Positions 20,529 to 32,872 of a DNA stretch of 64,000 bases are shown in pieces. The translations under genes were made by a program, and so were the position numbers. Positions within the stretch are counted from its first letter, which is position 1, and the number at the start of each line of letters is the position of its first letter. Below the pieces are notes generated by a model, which saw only the letters and a list, made by a program, of their open reading frames with translations, searched no databases and had not been told where the DNA came from. The DNA is from Methylotenera sp. (GTDB lineage: Bacteria > Pseudomonadota > Gammaproteobacteria > Burkholderiales > Methylophilaceae), in the NCBI GenBank assembly GCA_028688575.1, contig JAQTXW010000001.1, positions 31,466 to 95,465 of the forward strand, written 5' to 3'.

Positions 20529-21731
20529 TTATAAAGTAATATTTGCCAGTTTAGCCACCGTATTGATGTCTTTATCCCCACGTCCAGATAAATTCACTAA
20601 TACAACTTGGTCTTGACTCATGGTTTTAGCGAGTTTTTCGGCGTAAGCGAGTGCATGACTGGACTCTAAAGCGGGGATAATGCCTTCAGTGCGGCATAAG
20701 TTGTGAAATGCCGCCATAGCCTCATCATCCGTAATGGCCACATATTCCGCCCGTTTGATATCCTTAAGCCAGGCATGCTCAGGACCCACGCCAGGATAAT
20801 CCAGCCCAGCAGAAACTGAATGTGTTTCGATAATCTGACCATCCGCATCCTGCATCAGGTAAGTACGATTTCCATGCAGCACACCTACAGGACTATTTGC
20901 AGTCAGGGGTGCGGCGTGCATGCCCGTTTCAATACCGTGGCCTGCGGCCTCAACGCCAATTAGACGTACATTTGGCACATCAATGTAAGGGTAAAAAATA
21001 CCCATAGCATTAGAGCCACCGCCAACGCATGCCACAACAGCATCAGGCTGACGCCCTACCATCTCCTGCATTTGTGCTTTAGCCTCAACGCCTATCACTG
21101 CCTGAAAATCACGCACCATCATGGGATATGGATGCGGGCCTGCCACAGTGCCAATGATATAAAACGTATTGTGTACATTAGTTACCCAATCGCGCATTGC
21201 TTCATTCAGCGCATCTTTCAGTGTTTTTGAGCCACTTTCAACAGGCACGACCGTTGCGCCTAAAAGCTTCATCCTGAAAACATTAGGTGCCTGACGCTTC
21301 ACGTCTTCAGACCCCATATAAACCACACACTCAAGCCCCAACCTGGCAGCAATCGTAGCCGTAGCCACACCATGCTGACCCGCGCCCGTTTCCGCAATCA
21401 CACGGGGTTTACCCATGCGTTTTGCCAGCAAAGCTTGACCAATTGTATTGTTAATTTTGTGCGCGCCCGTATGGTTTAAATCTTCACGTTTTAAGTAAAT
21501 CTGCGCACCGCCCACTTTATCTGACAAGCGCTTGGCATGATAAATTGGGCTGGGACGACCCACAAAATGTTTTAAATCGTATGCAAATTCAGCCAAAAAC
21601 TCAGGATCATGCCGATACTTCTCATACATTACACGTAGCTCTTCCAAGGCTTCAACCAAAGTCTCTGCCACAAACGTGCCACCAAACTGACCAAAATGCC
21701 CACGAGCATCTGGCATGTCATAAAGCTGCAT
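20529..21731 (-). CDS. trpB: tryptophan synthase beta subunit
   Basis: [31 protein letters not shown]. Confidence 0.98.
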   Translation of the reverse strand: MQLYDMPDARGHFGQFGGTFVAETLVEALEELRVMYEKYRHDPEFLAEFAYDLKHFVGRPSPIYHAKRLSDKVGGAQIYLKREDLNHTGAHKINNTIGQALLAKRMGKPRVIAETGAGQHGVATATIAARLGLECVVYMGSEDVKRQAPNVFRMKLLGATVVPVESGSKTLKDALNEAMRDWVTNVHNTFYIIGTVAGPHPYPMMVRDFQAVIGVEAKAQMQEMVGRQPDAVVACVGGGSNAMGIFYPYIDVPNVRLIGVEAAGHGIETGMHAAPLTANSPVGVLHGNRTYLMQDADGQIIETHSVSAGLDYPGVGPEHAWLKDIKRAEYVAITDDEAMAAFHNLCRTEGIIPALESSHALAYAEKLAKTMSQDQVVLVNLSGRGDKDINTVAKLANITL

Positions 21732-21768
21732 TATTTACTCTCCACTTAAAACCAATTACTCAACTTCA

Positions 21769-22410
21769 TTATTCCGCATAGACCTGCTGCATAAACGCGG
21801 CCATTTTAGCTTCGTCTTTAATCCCTTTTGACGACTCAACGCCACCACTCACATCAACGGCATAAGGCTGCACCTGTGAAATTGCCTGTGCAACATTATC
21901 AGCATTCAACCCACCTGCCAGTATCACAGGCTTATCCAATGAGGGCGGTATCAACTGCCAATCAAACACCTGCCCCGTGCCGCCAGCCACACCCTCGGTA
22001 TAAGTGTCCAGTAATAAGGCTTTTGCGGCAGAAAAATCTTTTGCACATTGTACCAAATTTGTATCACTCTTTATGCGAATCGCTTTGATAAATGGCTGCC
22101 CATAACTTTCGCAAACTTCTGGTGTTTCATCACCGTGGAACTGGAGCAAATCCAACCGCACGGCTGAAGTCACGGCTTTAACAAAATCAGGGGCTGCATT
22201 CACAAACAGACCAACCACACTTACAAAAGCTGGCATTGCCTGCACAATCATCTGTGCCTGCTGCAAAGTCACAGCTCTTGGACTGGGTGCATAAAACACC
22301 AAGCCTATTGCATCGGCACCAAGCGCCACTGCCTGCAAGGCATCTTCTGCGCGCGTAATACCACAAATTTTGACCCTAACTCTCACAAAAATTACCTTTT
22401 CATCCATCAA
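21769..22410 (-). CDS. trpF: phosphoribosylanthranilate isomerase
   Basis: [38 protein letters not shown]. Confidence 0.96.
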   Translation of the reverse strand: MMDEKVIFVRVRVKICGITRAEDALQAVALGADAIGLVFYAPSPRAVTLQQAQMIVQAMPAFVSVVGLFVNAAPDFVKAVTSAVRLDLLQFHGDETPEVCESYGQPFIKAIRIKSDTNLVQCAKDFSAAKALLLDTYTEGVAGGTGQVFDWQLIPPSLDKPVILAGGLNADNVAQAISQVQPYAVDVSGGVESSKGIKDEAKMAAFMQQVYAE

Positions 22411-22435
22411 CCACTACGCAGGCTGTATTGTAACG

Positions 22436-23221
22436 CTAAACCAGTATTTTCAAGCCTTGCGTGGGCTTTATTGGCAACGCCCATTTTTTATCATATCCCA
22501 CCCCTGTCAAGTATAAGCCTGCGGGTGAAAAGGTGGGAGGTGACAGTGTACGGTCTTTATTCTGTAGCAATGCTTTAATGTACTCAGGAGGGTGCGCGCC
22601 TTTACCAATATAAATCAAAGCACCCACCATATTGCGCACCTGATGCTGCAAAAATGCATTGGCAGAAAAATCAAAGATAAAATAATGATCCACTTTTCTT
22701 ACATCTACTCTAGTCATGGTGCGTACGGGCGACTTGGCCTGACACTCAGAAGCCCTAAACGCTGAAAAATCATGCTCCCCCAACAAATAACCTGCCGCCT
22801 CATACATCGCATCAAAATTTAAAGGTAAATGAAACCAACCTGCCTTGGTCGCCATCAATGCTGGCGCTACTGGCGCATTGTAAAGCAGGTACTGATAGCT
22901 ACGGCTGAACGCTGAAAATCTGGCATGAAAATCCATATCGACCACACACGACCACTCAACACGTACCGTTGGCGGTAAAAAAGCATTGACGCCACGTACC
23001 CAGGCAGAATTTGGCCTAGTCACTCCGGTATCAAAATGCACCACCTGTGTCAGTGCATGAACCCCTGTATCAGTTCTGCCTGCTGCATGCACCCTGACGA
23101 CATGTCCAGCAATGTTTTTAATCGCTGCTTCGAGTGCATCTTGCACACCACATAGTGAAGGTTGACTCTGCCAGCCACAAAAATGCGCCCCGTCATAGGC
23201 CAGCCCCATGGCGATTCTCAT
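22436..23221 (-). CDS. truA: tRNA pseudouridine(38-40) synthase
   Basis: YDGAHFCGWQSQP, AAGRTDTGVHALTQV, FLQHQVRNMVGALIYIG. Confidence 0.97.
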   Translation of the reverse strand: MRIAMGLAYDGAHFCGWQSQPSLCGVQDALEAAIKNIAGHVVRVHAAGRTDTGVHALTQVVHFDTGVTRPNSAWVRGVNAFLPPTVRVEWSCVVDMDFHARFSAFSRSYQYLLYNAPVAPALMATKAGWFHLPLNFDAMYEAAGYLLGEHDFSAFRASECQAKSPVRTMTRVDVRKVDHYFIFDFSANAFLQHQVRNMVGALIYIGKGAHPPEYIKALLQNKDRTLSPPTFSPAGLYLTGVGYDKKWALPIKPTQGLKILV

Positions 23222-23847
23222 ACATACTCCAAACTAATCACCACAAGCAAAATCAATGACATCACACACAACACCATATAATCAATGAAAGCCAATGACC
23301 GCTCAGGGAAGGCAATCACTTCAGGTGCTTCATTCGCCGCAATATATTGTTCCACATCACCAAAATGATTAAAGTTAAATTTGACAGATTGATTAAGCGC
23401 CAAAGTTTCAACATATTTTAGCGTCAGTAGCAACCTGACTGAAAAACGCCTGACATCAAGCCCGAAAATCGCTAGGGGATGTAACGCCATGGTTAAACCT
23501 GCCATTAAATCCTCTTTTTGTGTTGAGGCTAGCAACACGCTTAAGGCGGCCAAAGCCACAATGAGCCTTGCAATTTGCATCAAGCCATGCACCACCCCCT
23601 CATAAGTGGGAGAGTAATTTACTGGCAGATATGGCAGGAGTTCGCCAGGTGTCAAATAAGCATAAACGACCAATATCGAGACAAAAAGCCAGCGCATTCT
23701 TTTTAGTGCGCAGCAAAAATGCGCTGACTGAAAATAAAGTGCGGCCAAAGCCATCGCCAGTGCATAAAGAATCAGCATTTCATGCCGCAAAAAACCAGCA
23801 ATAAGTAACAGTGTAATAACACTGTAAATTTTCACAAAAGGATGCAT
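23218..23847 (-). CDS. CbiQ/EcfT-like integral membrane protein
   Basis: Multi-TM protein resembling ECF transporter T components; overlaps truA start. Confidence 0.5.
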   Translation of the reverse strand: MHPFVKIYSVITLLLIAGFLRHEMLILYALAMALAALYFQSAHFCCALKRMRWLFVSILVVYAYLTPGELLPYLPVNYSPTYEGVVHGLMQIARLIVALAALSVLLASTQKEDLMAGLTMALHPLAIFGLDVRRFSVRLLLTLKYVETLALNQSVKFNFNHFGDVEQYIAANEAPEVIAFPERSLAFIDYMVLCVMSLILLVVISLEYV

Positions 23848-24000
23848 ACATTCATCGTATTTTATTGTTCAATTTTTACTGTTAATTTAGTCATGTGATG
23901 GAAGTTCGACTTCTAAAATATAAAGAGCAAGGGAATAAGGGAAAAAGCACACTTATCCCATTAAGCGCTTATGACCATTAAGCTAACTTGCAAAGCAACA

Positions 24001-24028
24001 AAAAAGCCGAGCAAAGCTCGGCTTTTTT
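24001..24028. terminator. bidirectional terminator downstream of fimV
   Basis: AAAAAGCCGAGC-aaa-GCTCGGCTTTTTT. Confidence 0.9.
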
Positions 24029-24040
24029 GTTTTATCTGCT

Positions 24041-27000
24041 TCAAGCCAAACTTGCGATTAATTGTTCAGCTTTCAAGCGCTGTTGAGGACCACCCTCTTT
24101 CAGCACCTCTTCCAAAAGCTCACGTGCACCTTCTTTGTCATCCATATCAATATAAGCCGCAACCAAATCAAGCTTGATATCCACATCCTGATTTTCAGGT
24201 ACTGCTGTTGAGCCAATATCTATCGCCACGTCTTCGGCCACTTCTTCTGCTAAAGCTTCAGCACCATTATCACCTAAATCAAGACTAATGGATGAAAAAT
24301 CAAATGCATTTGCCTCAGCTTTATCTGATGCCGACATTTCAAGCACAGGTACTTCATCTTCTTGCGCCAAAGGTAAATCAAATGAAATCTCATCCGTGAC
24401 ATTACTATCACCCAGTGATTCAAATGCCTGTTCTACTTTAGAAATCGCCTCAACCGCTACTGGTTCAGCAGTTGCGGATTCAGTCGAATCCAGATCCAGA
24501 CTAGGTAATGCCAAGCTAGCCAGCGTATTTTCAGCATTTAATTCGGTTGTTGCTGATGACTGCTCTAGCTCTGCATGATCAACACCTAAGTCATCGCTTG
24601 GGAAGTCAATGCTCAACGCGTCAGCAATTTTTGCCTGCTGCTCGTCTAGCGTTTCTGCCGAGACAGTCTCCAGCGCATTGCCTGCGTCCGTACCTAATTC
24701 AGATGCGTCACCAGATGTGTCATTTGAAAAGTCGCTGGCCAAATTAAAGTTAAGCGCAGGTGCCGTGTCGGAAAAAGCAGGCGTGCTAGCACCTAAATCT
24801 TCGCTATCACCCGCTTCAATTGAGGTAGCCGTTATTGGTGTATCATCAGCCAGGCCGCCTAATGTAAACTCTAACGCCTCCTCATGATTGCTACCGCTAT
24901 TTGAGTTTGCAACTTCATCTGTTTGAGCATCAATGCTAACTCCTGAAACCAATGGCTCAACAACACTTTCAGCCACAGCCTCATTTTCAGCCACGTCTAA
25001 ATCAAATACAGAATCAGACTCAACAGACTCAGAAGCCCCAAAACTATCAGTGATCACTGAATGTGCATCTTCGATTTTCTCTTCTGGCTCTGCTAAATCA
25101 TCACCTAATGAAAAGTCCAATGCATCGTCTTTGGCTAAAGCAACATTAGCAAAATCTGAAATATCCAGTTTAGATGCTTCCTCAGCTGCTAGAGGCAGTG
25201 GCGTGTTCGATAGGTTATAGAGTGGATTATCTGGCTCCAACTCAATACCAAGCGCAGCCACTTTAGCCCATGTCTCGTGTTCAGCACCTAGCGTGGTATA
25301 TAACTCACCTGCAATCGCCTCAAAAGCAGAGATATCTTTACGCCCTGCGTACATTTCCAGCAACTTGAGATGCAACTCATAGCGCTTGGGCTCTTTAACA
25401 ATTGCATCTTTAAGAATCTCTTCAGCCTGCGCATCACGGCCATAAGCCATATACACTTCTGCCTCAGCGATGGGGTCAACATCATTGGTATCAATCATGC
25501 TGCCATCAGCACTTTGTGCAAAATCAGTCAGGAATGATGTATCGGAGTTACTTGAGTTACCAGTGGTGTTGCCAAATACAGTGTTAGCACGTAAGCCCCC
25601 AGAGGTGAGGATGCCTCGCTCAAAGCTGTCTAAATCTTTTTTACGTTTATTACGTAAAAATAGCCAGCCCGCAAGCAAAAGCACCAGTGCAGATGAGCCA
25701 GCCACTATAGGCAACTCTAAATTATCAAACACGCTATCCAGAAACGATGGTTCAGCTTCAGGCTCTGCTACTTGCGCAGCAGGTGGTGTCTTTTTGGGCG
25801 GCTGCGCTTTAACTTCTTCTGTAGCTTTTGTCACGTCATCAGCTGATTGAGCTGGTGCTGTTTCAGTTGAAGTTTCAGCTGCTGGCGACTCTAGCACTTC
25901 TGCAGCATTTTTTTGCAGATCGGTCATTGTCTGGTTTTTTAGTGCCAGCAACTTTTGCATGTCTTCAATTTGCTTTTCTAGCGCATTTGTTCGCTCCTGC
26001 GCGTCTTTGAGTGCTTTTTCGCGCGCTGTGGCTTCTTCTTGCAATGCTAAAATTTTGGCATCATATTCAGCAGACCCTGCCGTACCGCTTGCCGCAGCCT
26101 CTTTAGCACCAGCAGACAGCTTAACAATATCTTGCGCACCTGATTTAACGGCAGCAGCTTTATCTTCAGCCGTCGTAATCTTGCCGCCTGCAGATTGTTT
26201 TTGTTCACTTTCTTCAGCGACTGGTGCCGATTGCACAGTATCCGCAAGCGCATTGCGGTAAGCATTCCAATTACTTGCATGCGCCTTAATGGTTTTTTTA
26301 GCCTCTTTTATATCGATGGCTGCAAGCGTATCTTTACTAGGTGCTTTAATTATTTGACCAACTTTAAGCTGGTTAATATTATTGTTGGCAAACGCCTGTT
26401 TATTACTTTCATACAAACCAATCAGCATTTGATCAAGACTTACCCCATCAACCTGCAACTCTTTTGCGACAGAGCTTAATGTATCGCCTTTGACAGTGAT
26501 AAGCTCGCCATTATTATCAGAGGCTGGATTTTGACTACGACTGGTTTGTGTTAAGTTTTGTGAAGAGACTGATGAAACAGAATTTTCTGAGGTAGTGGTC
26601 TTAGCTGGTGTAATTTTTACTGGTGCTGCTTGCTCCGCAACGGGCTTGTATTCAGGCGGGTCGAGCAGCAATGTATATTCCCGCAACAAACGGCCTGATG
26701 CCCAATCCACCTGAATCAGCATATCAAGGTAGGGGTCGTTGATTGGCTGATTAGAGTGCACTCTTAACACAGGCGCACCATTGGTATTTTTTGCCAATTC
26801 GACTTTAATCGTGCTGTGCACACCCAGTCGCGCAATGCCTTGAACCGCATAGGCTTCTTCAGAGGCAATGGCAGCGGTTAAAGAAGAAAGCTCATCAGGA
26901 GTCACAGAGAGGAGTTCGATTTCTGCCTTTAAAGGTTCTCCCAAACCTGAATTGACGTTTAGTTTACCTAAACCAGCTGTGTAGCCGATTACAGGCATAA

Positions 27001-27067
27001 ATGCCAGGCAGACCGCGAGTGATATTTGCTTTATTTTTGATTTATGCACATTGCTACCTTTAATCAA
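24041..27067 (-). CDS. fimV: FimV/HubP-family polar peptidoglycan-binding protein
   Basis: N-terminal GLGKLNVNSGLGEPLKAEIEL, LysM-like segment, central TM, acidic region, C-terminal FimV motif (DIKLDLVAAYIDMDDKEGARELLEEVLKEG). Confidence 0.94.
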   Translation of the reverse strand: MIKGSNVHKSKIKQISLAVCLAFMPVIGYTAGLGKLNVNSGLGEPLKAEIELLSVTPDELSSLTAAIASEEAYAVQGIARLGVHSTIKVELAKNTNGAPVLRVHSNQPINDPYLDMLIQVDWASGRLLREYTLLLDPPEYKPVAEQAAPVKITPAKTTTSENSVSSVSSQNLTQTSRSQNPASDNNGELITVKGDTLSSVAKELQVDGVSLDQMLIGLYESNKQAFANNNINQLKVGQIIKAPSKDTLAAIDIKEAKKTIKAHASNWNAYRNALADTVQSAPVAEESEQKQSAGGKITTAEDKAAAVKSGAQDIVKLSAGAKEAAASGTAGSAEYDAKILALQEEATAREKALKDAQERTNALEKQIEDMQKLLALKNQTMTDLQKNAAEVLESPAAETSTETAPAQSADDVTKATEEVKAQPPKKTPPAAQVAEPEAEPSFLDSVFDNLELPIVAGSSALVLLLAGWLFLRNKRKKDLDSFERGILTSGGLRANTVFGNTTGNSSNSDTSFLTDFAQSADGSMIDTNDVDPIAEAEVYMAYGRDAQAEEILKDAIVKEPKRYELHLKLLEMYAGRKDISAFEAIAGELYTTLGAEHETWAKVAALGIELEPDNPLYNLSNTPLPLAAEEASKLDISDFANVALAKDDALDFSLGDDLAEPEEKIEDAHSVITDSFGASESVESDSVFDLDVAENEAVAESVVEPLVSGVSIDAQTDEVANSNSGSNHEEALEFTLGGLADDTPITATSIEAGDSEDLGASTPAFSDTAPALNFNLASDFSNDTSGDASELGTDAGNALETVSAETLDEQQAKIADALSIDFPSDDLGVDHAELEQSSATTELNAENTLASLALPSLDLDSTESATAEPVAVEAISKVEQAFESLGDSNVTDEISFDLPLAQEDEVPVLEMSASDKAEANAFDFSSISLDLGDNGAEALAEEVAEDVAIDIGSTAVPENQDVDIKLDLVAAYIDMDDKEGARELLEEVLKEGGPQQRLKAEQLIASLA

Positions 27068-27201
27068 ACTAAAATTTGCAATATGAAAATAACATCAAAT
27101 AGTTAGGGATGCAAGCTCATAATGCACATTATATGTAACTGCCGTCTAATCTGGCATTTTTAAAACGGATAAATTTGTTAGCTAAAAACTTAAGTCTGGC
27201 C

Positions 27202-28314
27202 TTATTTTTCTATTAAAATCCGTAACATACGACGCAAGGGCTCTGCCGCACCCCACAATAACTGATCGCCCACAGTAAATGCAGAAAGATACTCCCCACC
27301 CATATTTAGTTTGCGCAGTCTACCCACAGGGGTGGTTAAAGTACCTGTTACCGCCGCAGGGGTTAAATCGCGCATACTCGCTTCCCGCTCATTTGGCACC
27401 ACTTTTGCCCACGGATTCGCCTCAGCCAGCATCTGATTTATTTCATTTAACGGCACATCTTGTTTTAGTTTGAGGGTTAAAGCCTGACTATGGCAGCGCA
27501 TGGCACCAATGCGTACGCATAGCCCATCGATTAATATCGGGTTGGTGTCGCGTCCTAATATCTTATTGGTTTCAACGCCACCTTTCCACTCCTCTTTACT
27601 TTGTCCGTTACCTAGGTCTTTATCAATCCACGGGATCAAACTGCCTGCTAACGGCACGCCAAACTGCGCAGTTGGAAATTTTTCATCACGCAGTGTACCT
27701 GCAACTTCTCGGTCAATATCCAATATGGCAGAAGCGGGATCTTTCAGGAAGTCGCTTGCTACACGGTGCGCCTCACCCATCTGATTCAGGAGTTCGCGCA
27801 TGTTTTGCGCGCCAGCACCTGAGGCTGCCTGATAGGTCATAGCGGTTGCCCACTCCACAAGATCTGCTTTAAATAAGCCATTGAGCGCCATAAGCATGAG
27901 TGAAACAGTACAGTTGCCACCCACCCAATTTCTCCCGCCTTGAGTAAGCGCATCTTTGATGACGTGCATATTCACGGGATCAAGAATAATCACTGCGTCT
28001 TTTTCCATGCGCAATGTGGAGGCTGCATCAATCCAATGTCCATGCCAGCCAGCGTTGCGCAATTGAGGGAACACTTCAGTGGTGTAATCCCCGCCTTGAC
28101 AGGACACAATGGCGTCCATTGCTTTTAACGCAGAAATGTCTTTGGCATCGAGCAACGCGGGGGTTTCTTTACCTACATTAGGGCCTTTGCCGCCTACTTG
28201 TGAGGTAGTAAAAAACTGAGGCTCGATGAGTGCAAAATCATGCTCTTCCAGCATGCGCTGCATGAGTACAGAACCAACCATACCTCGCCAACCGACAAAA
28301 CCGACTTTTAACAT
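27202..28314 (-). CDS. asd: aspartate-semialdehyde dehydrogenase
   Basis: [31 protein letters not shown] active-site Cys. Confidence 0.97.
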   Translation of the reverse strand: MLKVGFVGWRGMVGSVLMQRMLEEHDFALIEPQFFTTSQVGGKGPNVGKETPALLDAKDISALKAMDAIVSCQGGDYTTEVFPQLRNAGWHGHWIDAASTLRMEKDAVIILDPVNMHVIKDALTQGGRNWVGGNCTVSLMLMALNGLFKADLVEWATAMTYQAASGAGAQNMRELLNQMGEAHRVASDFLKDPASAILDIDREVAGTLRDEKFPTAQFGVPLAGSLIPWIDKDLGNGQSKEEWKGGVETNKILGRDTNPILIDGLCVRIGAMRCHSQALTLKLKQDVPLNEINQMLAEANPWAKVVPNEREASMRDLTPAAVTGTLTTPVGRLRKLNMGGEYLSAFTVGDQLLWGAAEPLRRMLRILIEK

Positions 28315-28344
28315 AATGAATTCTCGAGTTTGATTAATACAAAA

Positions 28345-29400
28345 TTATAAAGCTGCAACTACGGCGTCGCCCATCGCAGAACACCCGACCTTACTGGTGC
28401 CTTCTGTCCAAATATCAGCCGTTCTAAAACCTTGTGCTAATGCCTTTTTAACTGCGTTTTCAATACGGCCAGCATTAACTTCATCATTAAAGGTGTAACG
28501 CAACATCATGGCGGCTGAAAGGATGGTAGCTAATGGATTTGCCACATCTTTGCCAGCAATATCAGGTGCTGAGCCATGGCTAGGCTCATACATGCCCTTA
28601 TTGTTTGCATCTAATGACGCTGAAGGCAGCATACCTATTGAACCAGTGAGCATAGAGGCTTCATCTGACAAGATATCACCAAAAATATTGCCTGTGACCA
28701 TCACGTCAAATTGCTTGGGGGCGCGAATCAATTGCATAGCAGCGTTATCGACATACATATGGCTCAATTCAACCTCTGGATAATCAGTTGAAAGCTCAAT
28801 CATCACCTGACGCCACAACTCAGTCGTTTCCAACACATTCGCCTTATCGACCGAACACACTTTTTTGTTGCGCTTCATGGCAATCTCAAAAGCCACACGA
28901 CCAATGCGCTTGATTTCAGACTCGTTATAACGCATGGTGTTGACACCCTCACGCTCGCCGTTTTCAAGCATTGAAATACCACGCGGTTGACCAAAATAAA
29001 TATCGCCAGTCAACTCACGCACAATCATGATATCCAGCCCTGAAACCACCTCAGGCTTGAGTGTGGAAGCAGAGGCCAGCTCAGGGTACAGTAGTGCTGG
29101 ACGCAAATTAGCAAACAGGTTTAACTCTTTGCGTATGCGCAGCAAACCTCGTTCAGGGCGCAGATGACGCTCTAATTTGTCATACTTCCAGTCACCTACA
29201 GCACCTAACAGCACAGCATCGGCCTCTTGAGCAAGCTTCAGTGTTGCATCAGGCAAGGGGTCGCCAGCAGCCTCATAGCCCGCCCCGCCAATTGGCGCTT
29301 CCGTCATTTCCAAATTTAGATTAAGCGCCTTTAATACCTTTACCGCTTGCGTAACAATTTCTGGACCTATGCCATCACCTGGCAGCACTGCAATTTTCAT
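28345..29400 (-). CDS. leuB: 3-isopropylmalate dehydrogenase
   Basis: [39 protein letters not shown]. Confidence 0.98.
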   Translation of the reverse strand: MKIAVLPGDGIGPEIVTQAVKVLKALNLNLEMTEAPIGGAGYEAAGDPLPDATLKLAQEADAVLLGAVGDWKYDKLERHLRPERGLLRIRKELNLFANLRPALLYPELASASTLKPEVVSGLDIMIVRELTGDIYFGQPRGISMLENGEREGVNTMRYNESEIKRIGRVAFEIAMKRNKKVCSVDKANVLETTELWRQVMIELSTDYPEVELSHMYVDNAAMQLIRAPKQFDVMVTGNIFGDILSDEASMLTGSIGMLPSASLDANNKGMYEPSHGSAPDIAGKDVANPLATILSAAMMLRYTFNDEVNAGRIENAVKKALAQGFRTADIWTEGTSKVGCSAMGDAVVAAL

Positions 29401-29440
29401 GAACTAACTTTCTTATCTTAACATATTGATTAATAATAAT

Positions 29441-30079
29441 TTAGGCGAACAACCAAGGTTGGGATTTTTGATGCTTTTCTTCAAACGCCTTGATTTTATC
29501 TTGATGCTGCATGGTTAAGCCAATGTCATCCAGCCCGTTTAACAGGCAATGCTTGCGAAAGGCATCCACCTCAAACGGGTAAACTTTTCCATCAGGTGTA
29601 GTCACAGTCTGTGCGTTTAGATCAACGGCTAACTTGTAGCCATGATTTGCAAATACCTCAGTAAAAAGCGCATCAATGATGTCAGTACTGAGCACTATCG
29701 GTAACATGCCATTTTTAAAACAGTTATTAAAGAAAATATCAGCAAAACTCGGTGCCATGATGACTTTAAAGCCATAATCCTCCAATGCCCATGGTGCATG
29801 CTCACGGCTGGAACCACAGCCAAAATTTTCTCGGGTGAGCAAAATACTTGCTCCCTGATAACGTGGCTGATTCAGCACAAAACCCTGATTAAGCGGACGA
29901 TGGGTGTTATCCATGCCAGGCTCACCACGGTCTAGATAGCGCCATTCATCAAAAGCATTCGGTCCAAAACCGCTACGCTTGATTGATTTCAGAAACTGCT
30001 TGGGAATGATGGCATCAGTATCCACATTAGCGCGGTCTAGCGGTGCAACCACCCCATTTAATTGCGTAAAAGCTTGCAT
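29441..30079 (-). CDS. leuD: 3-isopropylmalate dehydratase small subunit
   Basis: [28 protein letters not shown]. Confidence 0.98.
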   Translation of the reverse strand: MQAFTQLNGVVAPLDRANVDTDAIIPKQFLKSIKRSGFGPNAFDEWRYLDRGEPGMDNTHRPLNQGFVLNQPRYQGASILLTRENFGCGSSREHAPWALEDYGFKVIMAPSFADIFFNNCFKNGMLPIVLSTDIIDALFTEVFANHGYKLAVDLNAQTVTTPDGKVYPFEVDAFRKHCLLNGLDDIGLTMQHQDKIKAFEEKHQKSQPWLFA

Positions 30080-30103
30080 GTTTATTCTTAACTTTAAATT
30101 GGT

Positions 30104-30229
30104 TTATTTAGTAGATTTTTGAATGGCTTCGCCACCCTTTTCGATATCTTTACCGATCCCTTGAACGGTGTTACATGCTGATAATGATGCAACAACCATC
30201 AAAAATAAGAATACTTTCTTCATTGACAT
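30104..30229 (-). CDS. entericidin A/B-family lipoprotein (41 aa)
   Basis: Manual translation MSMKKVFLFLMVVASLSACNTVQGIGKDIEKGGEAIQKSTK: lipobox LSAC plus NTVQGIGKDIEKGG entericidin core; not in ORF track. Confidence 0.9.
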   Translation of the reverse strand: MSMKKVFLFLMVVASLSACNTVQGIGKDIEKGGEAIQKSTK

Positions 30230-30250
30230 ATCCCTCTCACAAATACAAAA

Positions 30251-31666
30251 TTAAAAATTTCTAACATCCACAAAATGACCAGCCACCGCCGCTGCTGCAG
30301 CCATTTCAGGGCTCACCAAATGCGTACGACCGCCCTGGCCCTGCCGCCCCTCAAAGTTGCGGTTGGATGTTGACGCGCAACGCTCGCCTGGTTCCAATCT
30401 ATCGGCATTCATCGCCAAACACATTGAGCAACCTGGTTCGCGCCATTCAAATCCCGCCTCAGTGAAAATCTTATCCAGCCCTTCACTTTCAGCCTGGGCT
30501 TTTACCAAACCTGAGCCTGGCACCACTAAAGCCAATTTTACATTAGGCGCAATATGCCTACCCTTCGCCACCGCCGCAGCCGCGCGCAAATCTTCAATAC
30601 GCGAATTGGTGCACGATCCAATAAACACTTTATCAATGGCAATGTCAGCAATCAGCGTATTCGGCGCTAAGTCCATGTAGGCATATGCACGCTCCCAATC
30701 TGCGCGTTGCACATCATTTTTAGCAAGATCCAGACTCGGCACTTTACCATCCACGCCCACAACCATCTCAGGCGAAGTACCCCATGTCACCTGTGGTTTA
30801 ATCTCTTCGGCCTTCAACTCAATCACCGCATCAAACTTAGCGCCATCGTCTGACACCAAAGTGCGCCAGTAAGCCACGGCCAATTCCCACTGCTCAGCCT
30901 TAGGCGCAAACGGACGGTCTTTCACGTAACTGATGGTCGTGTCATCAACCGCCACCATCCCTGCACGTGCGCCAGCCTCAATCGCCATATTACATAAGGT
31001 CATGCGACCTTCCATGCTTAAACTGCGGATCGCTGAGCCTGCAAACTCCATGGCATAGCCTGTGCCGCCCGCCGTGCCTGTTCTAGCAATAATGGCCAGT
31101 GCCACATCTTTAGCCGTTACGCCTTTTTGCAACACGCCCTCTACTCTGACCAGCATCGCTTTAGATTTTTTCTGCACCAGACATTGCGTGGCCATGACGT
31201 GCTCAACTTCAGAGGTACCAATCCCGTGTGCCAATGCACCAAACGCGCCGTGCGTACTCGTGTGAGAATCACCACAAACCACCGTCATCCCAGGCAATGT
31301 TGCGCCCTGCTCTGGGCCTACTACGTGCACAATGCCCTGGTTTTTATCCATAAATGGAAAGTAGGCTTTCGCACCAAACTGACGAATATTGTCCGTCAAT
31401 GTTTCAATTTGCAAACGCGCCACAGGGTCAGCGATGCCGGCTAAGCCTTTATCCCAGCCATTGGTCGGGGTGTTGTGGTCGGCTGTTGCCACAATAGAAG
31501 AAACTCGCCATGGTTTACGGTGCGCTAAACGCAAACCCTCAAACGCTTGCGGACTCGTGACCTCATGCACCAAATGGCGATCAATATAAATCAATGCCGT
31601 GCCATTTTCTTCTGTCACCACATGACTATCAAACAATTTATCGTACAACGTTTTTGCCATAACCAT
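30251..31666 (-). CDS. leuC: 3-isopropylmalate dehydratase large subunit
   Basis: [45 protein letters not shown]. Confidence 0.98.
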   Translation of the reverse strand: MVMAKTLYDKLFDSHVVTEENGTALIYIDRHLVHEVTSPQAFEGLRLAHRKPWRVSSIVATADHNTPTNGWDKGLAGIADPVARLQIETLTDNIRQFGAKAYFPFMDKNQGIVHVVGPEQGATLPGMTVVCGDSHTSTHGAFGALAHGIGTSEVEHVMATQCLVQKKSKAMLVRVEGVLQKGVTAKDVALAIIARTGTAGGTGYAMEFAGSAIRSLSMEGRMTLCNMAIEAGARAGMVAVDDTTISYVKDRPFAPKAEQWELAVAYWRTLVSDDGAKFDAVIELKAEEIKPQVTWGTSPEMVVGVDGKVPSLDLAKNDVQRADWERAYAYMDLAPNTLIADIAIDKVFIGSCTNSRIEDLRAAAAVAKGRHIAPNVKLALVVPGSGLVKAQAESEGLDKIFTEAGFEWREPGCSMCLAMNADRLEPGERCASTSNRNFEGRQGQGGRTHLVSPEMAAAAAVAGHFVDVRNF

Positions 31667-31686
31667 CTCTTTAAGCGCGATTCGCT

Positions 31687-32181
31687 TTAATCCCTAAAAT
31701 TACCAAACTGCAACGGAAAGTCCGTCACATTCTTTTTCACAAACGCAATCGCCTCCTGCAGCACATCACGTTTTGCACCGTTCACACGTACAGTATCACC
31801 TTGAATACTTGCCTGAACTTTCATGCCAGAATCTTTAATCAACTTAGTAATGCGCTTAGCTAAATCGCTATCAATACCTGCACGCAATTTCATTTCCTGC
31901 TTGACTTTGTTACCTGAAATTTTTTGCACATCTTTGTGCTCAAGGCGCTTGGACGAGTCAGGCTCTTTTTTTTCCATCGCTGGCAGCAAAATATCCTTTA
32001 CTTGATCCAGCTGAAAATCATTATCGCCAAAAATCGTGATAATGCTGTCTTTCTCATTCAACTCCACCTTGGCTGAGCTACCTTTAAAGTCATAGCGATT
32101 TGTGATTTGCTTGCCCGCGGTATCTATCGCGTTTTTCAACGCGACCATATCAACTTCGGAGCTAATATCAAAACTAGGCAT
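31687..32181 (-). CDS. YajQ family nucleotide-binding protein
   Basis: [34 protein letters not shown]. Confidence 0.96.
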   Translation of the reverse strand: MPSFDISSEVDMVALKNAIDTAGKQITNRYDFKGSSAKVELNEKDSIITIFGDNDFQLDQVKDILLPAMEKKEPDSSKRLEHKDVQKISGNKVKQEMKLRAGIDSDLAKRITKLIKDSGMKVQASIQGDTVRVNGAKRDVLQEAIAFVKKNVTDFPLQFGNFRD

Positions 32182-32297
32182 GTGAACTCCTCATCTATTT
32201 AGTGCTTAATCTGGACAAAAATTTAATCAAAGCAGACAACTCAACCTTTGGCGCTCCGCACAAACAACAAAGCTCAAGCCTGCAACATCCGTTGCAA

Positions 32298-32609
32298 TTA
32301 TTCAAAATGGCAAACGTAGTCTAATGTTTCCACTGTTTCTATATCAAAACTGGAATTACCTGGCACAGTGAATTTTTCACCCGCAGTGTATGTTTTCCAA
32401 GCTTCTTCACCTTTAAGCCGCACCTTACATACACCCGTATTAATTTCCATCAACTCAGGTGCTGCCGTATTAAACGTGAGCGTGCTAGGAAAAATCACAC
32501 CTATCGTGCTGCGTGTACCATTAGGAAACATCACCGTGTGGCTCACACATTTACCATCAAAATAAATATTCGCCTTCTTTTTTACGCTGACATGATCAAA
32601 TTGTGCCAT
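32298..32609 (-). CDS. ppnP: pyrimidine/purine nucleoside phosphorylase (YaiE/PpnP)
   Basis: [29 protein letters not shown]...[15 protein letters not shown]. Confidence 0.92.
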   Translation of the reverse strand: MAQFDHVSVKKKANIYFDGKCVSHTVMFPNGTRSTIGVIFPSTLTFNTAAPELMEINTGVCKVRLKGEEAWKTYTAGEKFTVPGNSSFDIETVETLDYVCHFE

Positions 32610-32872
32610 TTTGCTGCTTCCATATAAATTTCAAAGCCCTATTATCGCAGAAAAAACAGTGCTATCCAAGAAAGACACCTTTGCTGACAATCTGTTTCGA
32701 AGAACCTTGCCCGTTAGCACCATCATTGCCAAAAAAATTCGAGGGCAACGCAACATCCTAAAGCAACGAGCCTGCCATACTGAAGGTGACATCTTTTTCA
32801 AATGCTTTTTTTCAAGTTGCACTTTATCGAGCTACAGTGCAATATACAAGCCTTAATTGGGAGATTAAACCT

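Noticed and set aside
25470-25850. 126-aa plus-strand ORF opposite fimV
   Set aside because: Ser/Ala-rich antisense shadow of low-complexity acidic FimV region
24041-27067. Low-complexity acidic tract in FimV as a possible repeat-derived novel protein
   Set aside because: Acidic Ala/Glu/Ser-rich cytoplasmic region is normal for FimV/HubP family
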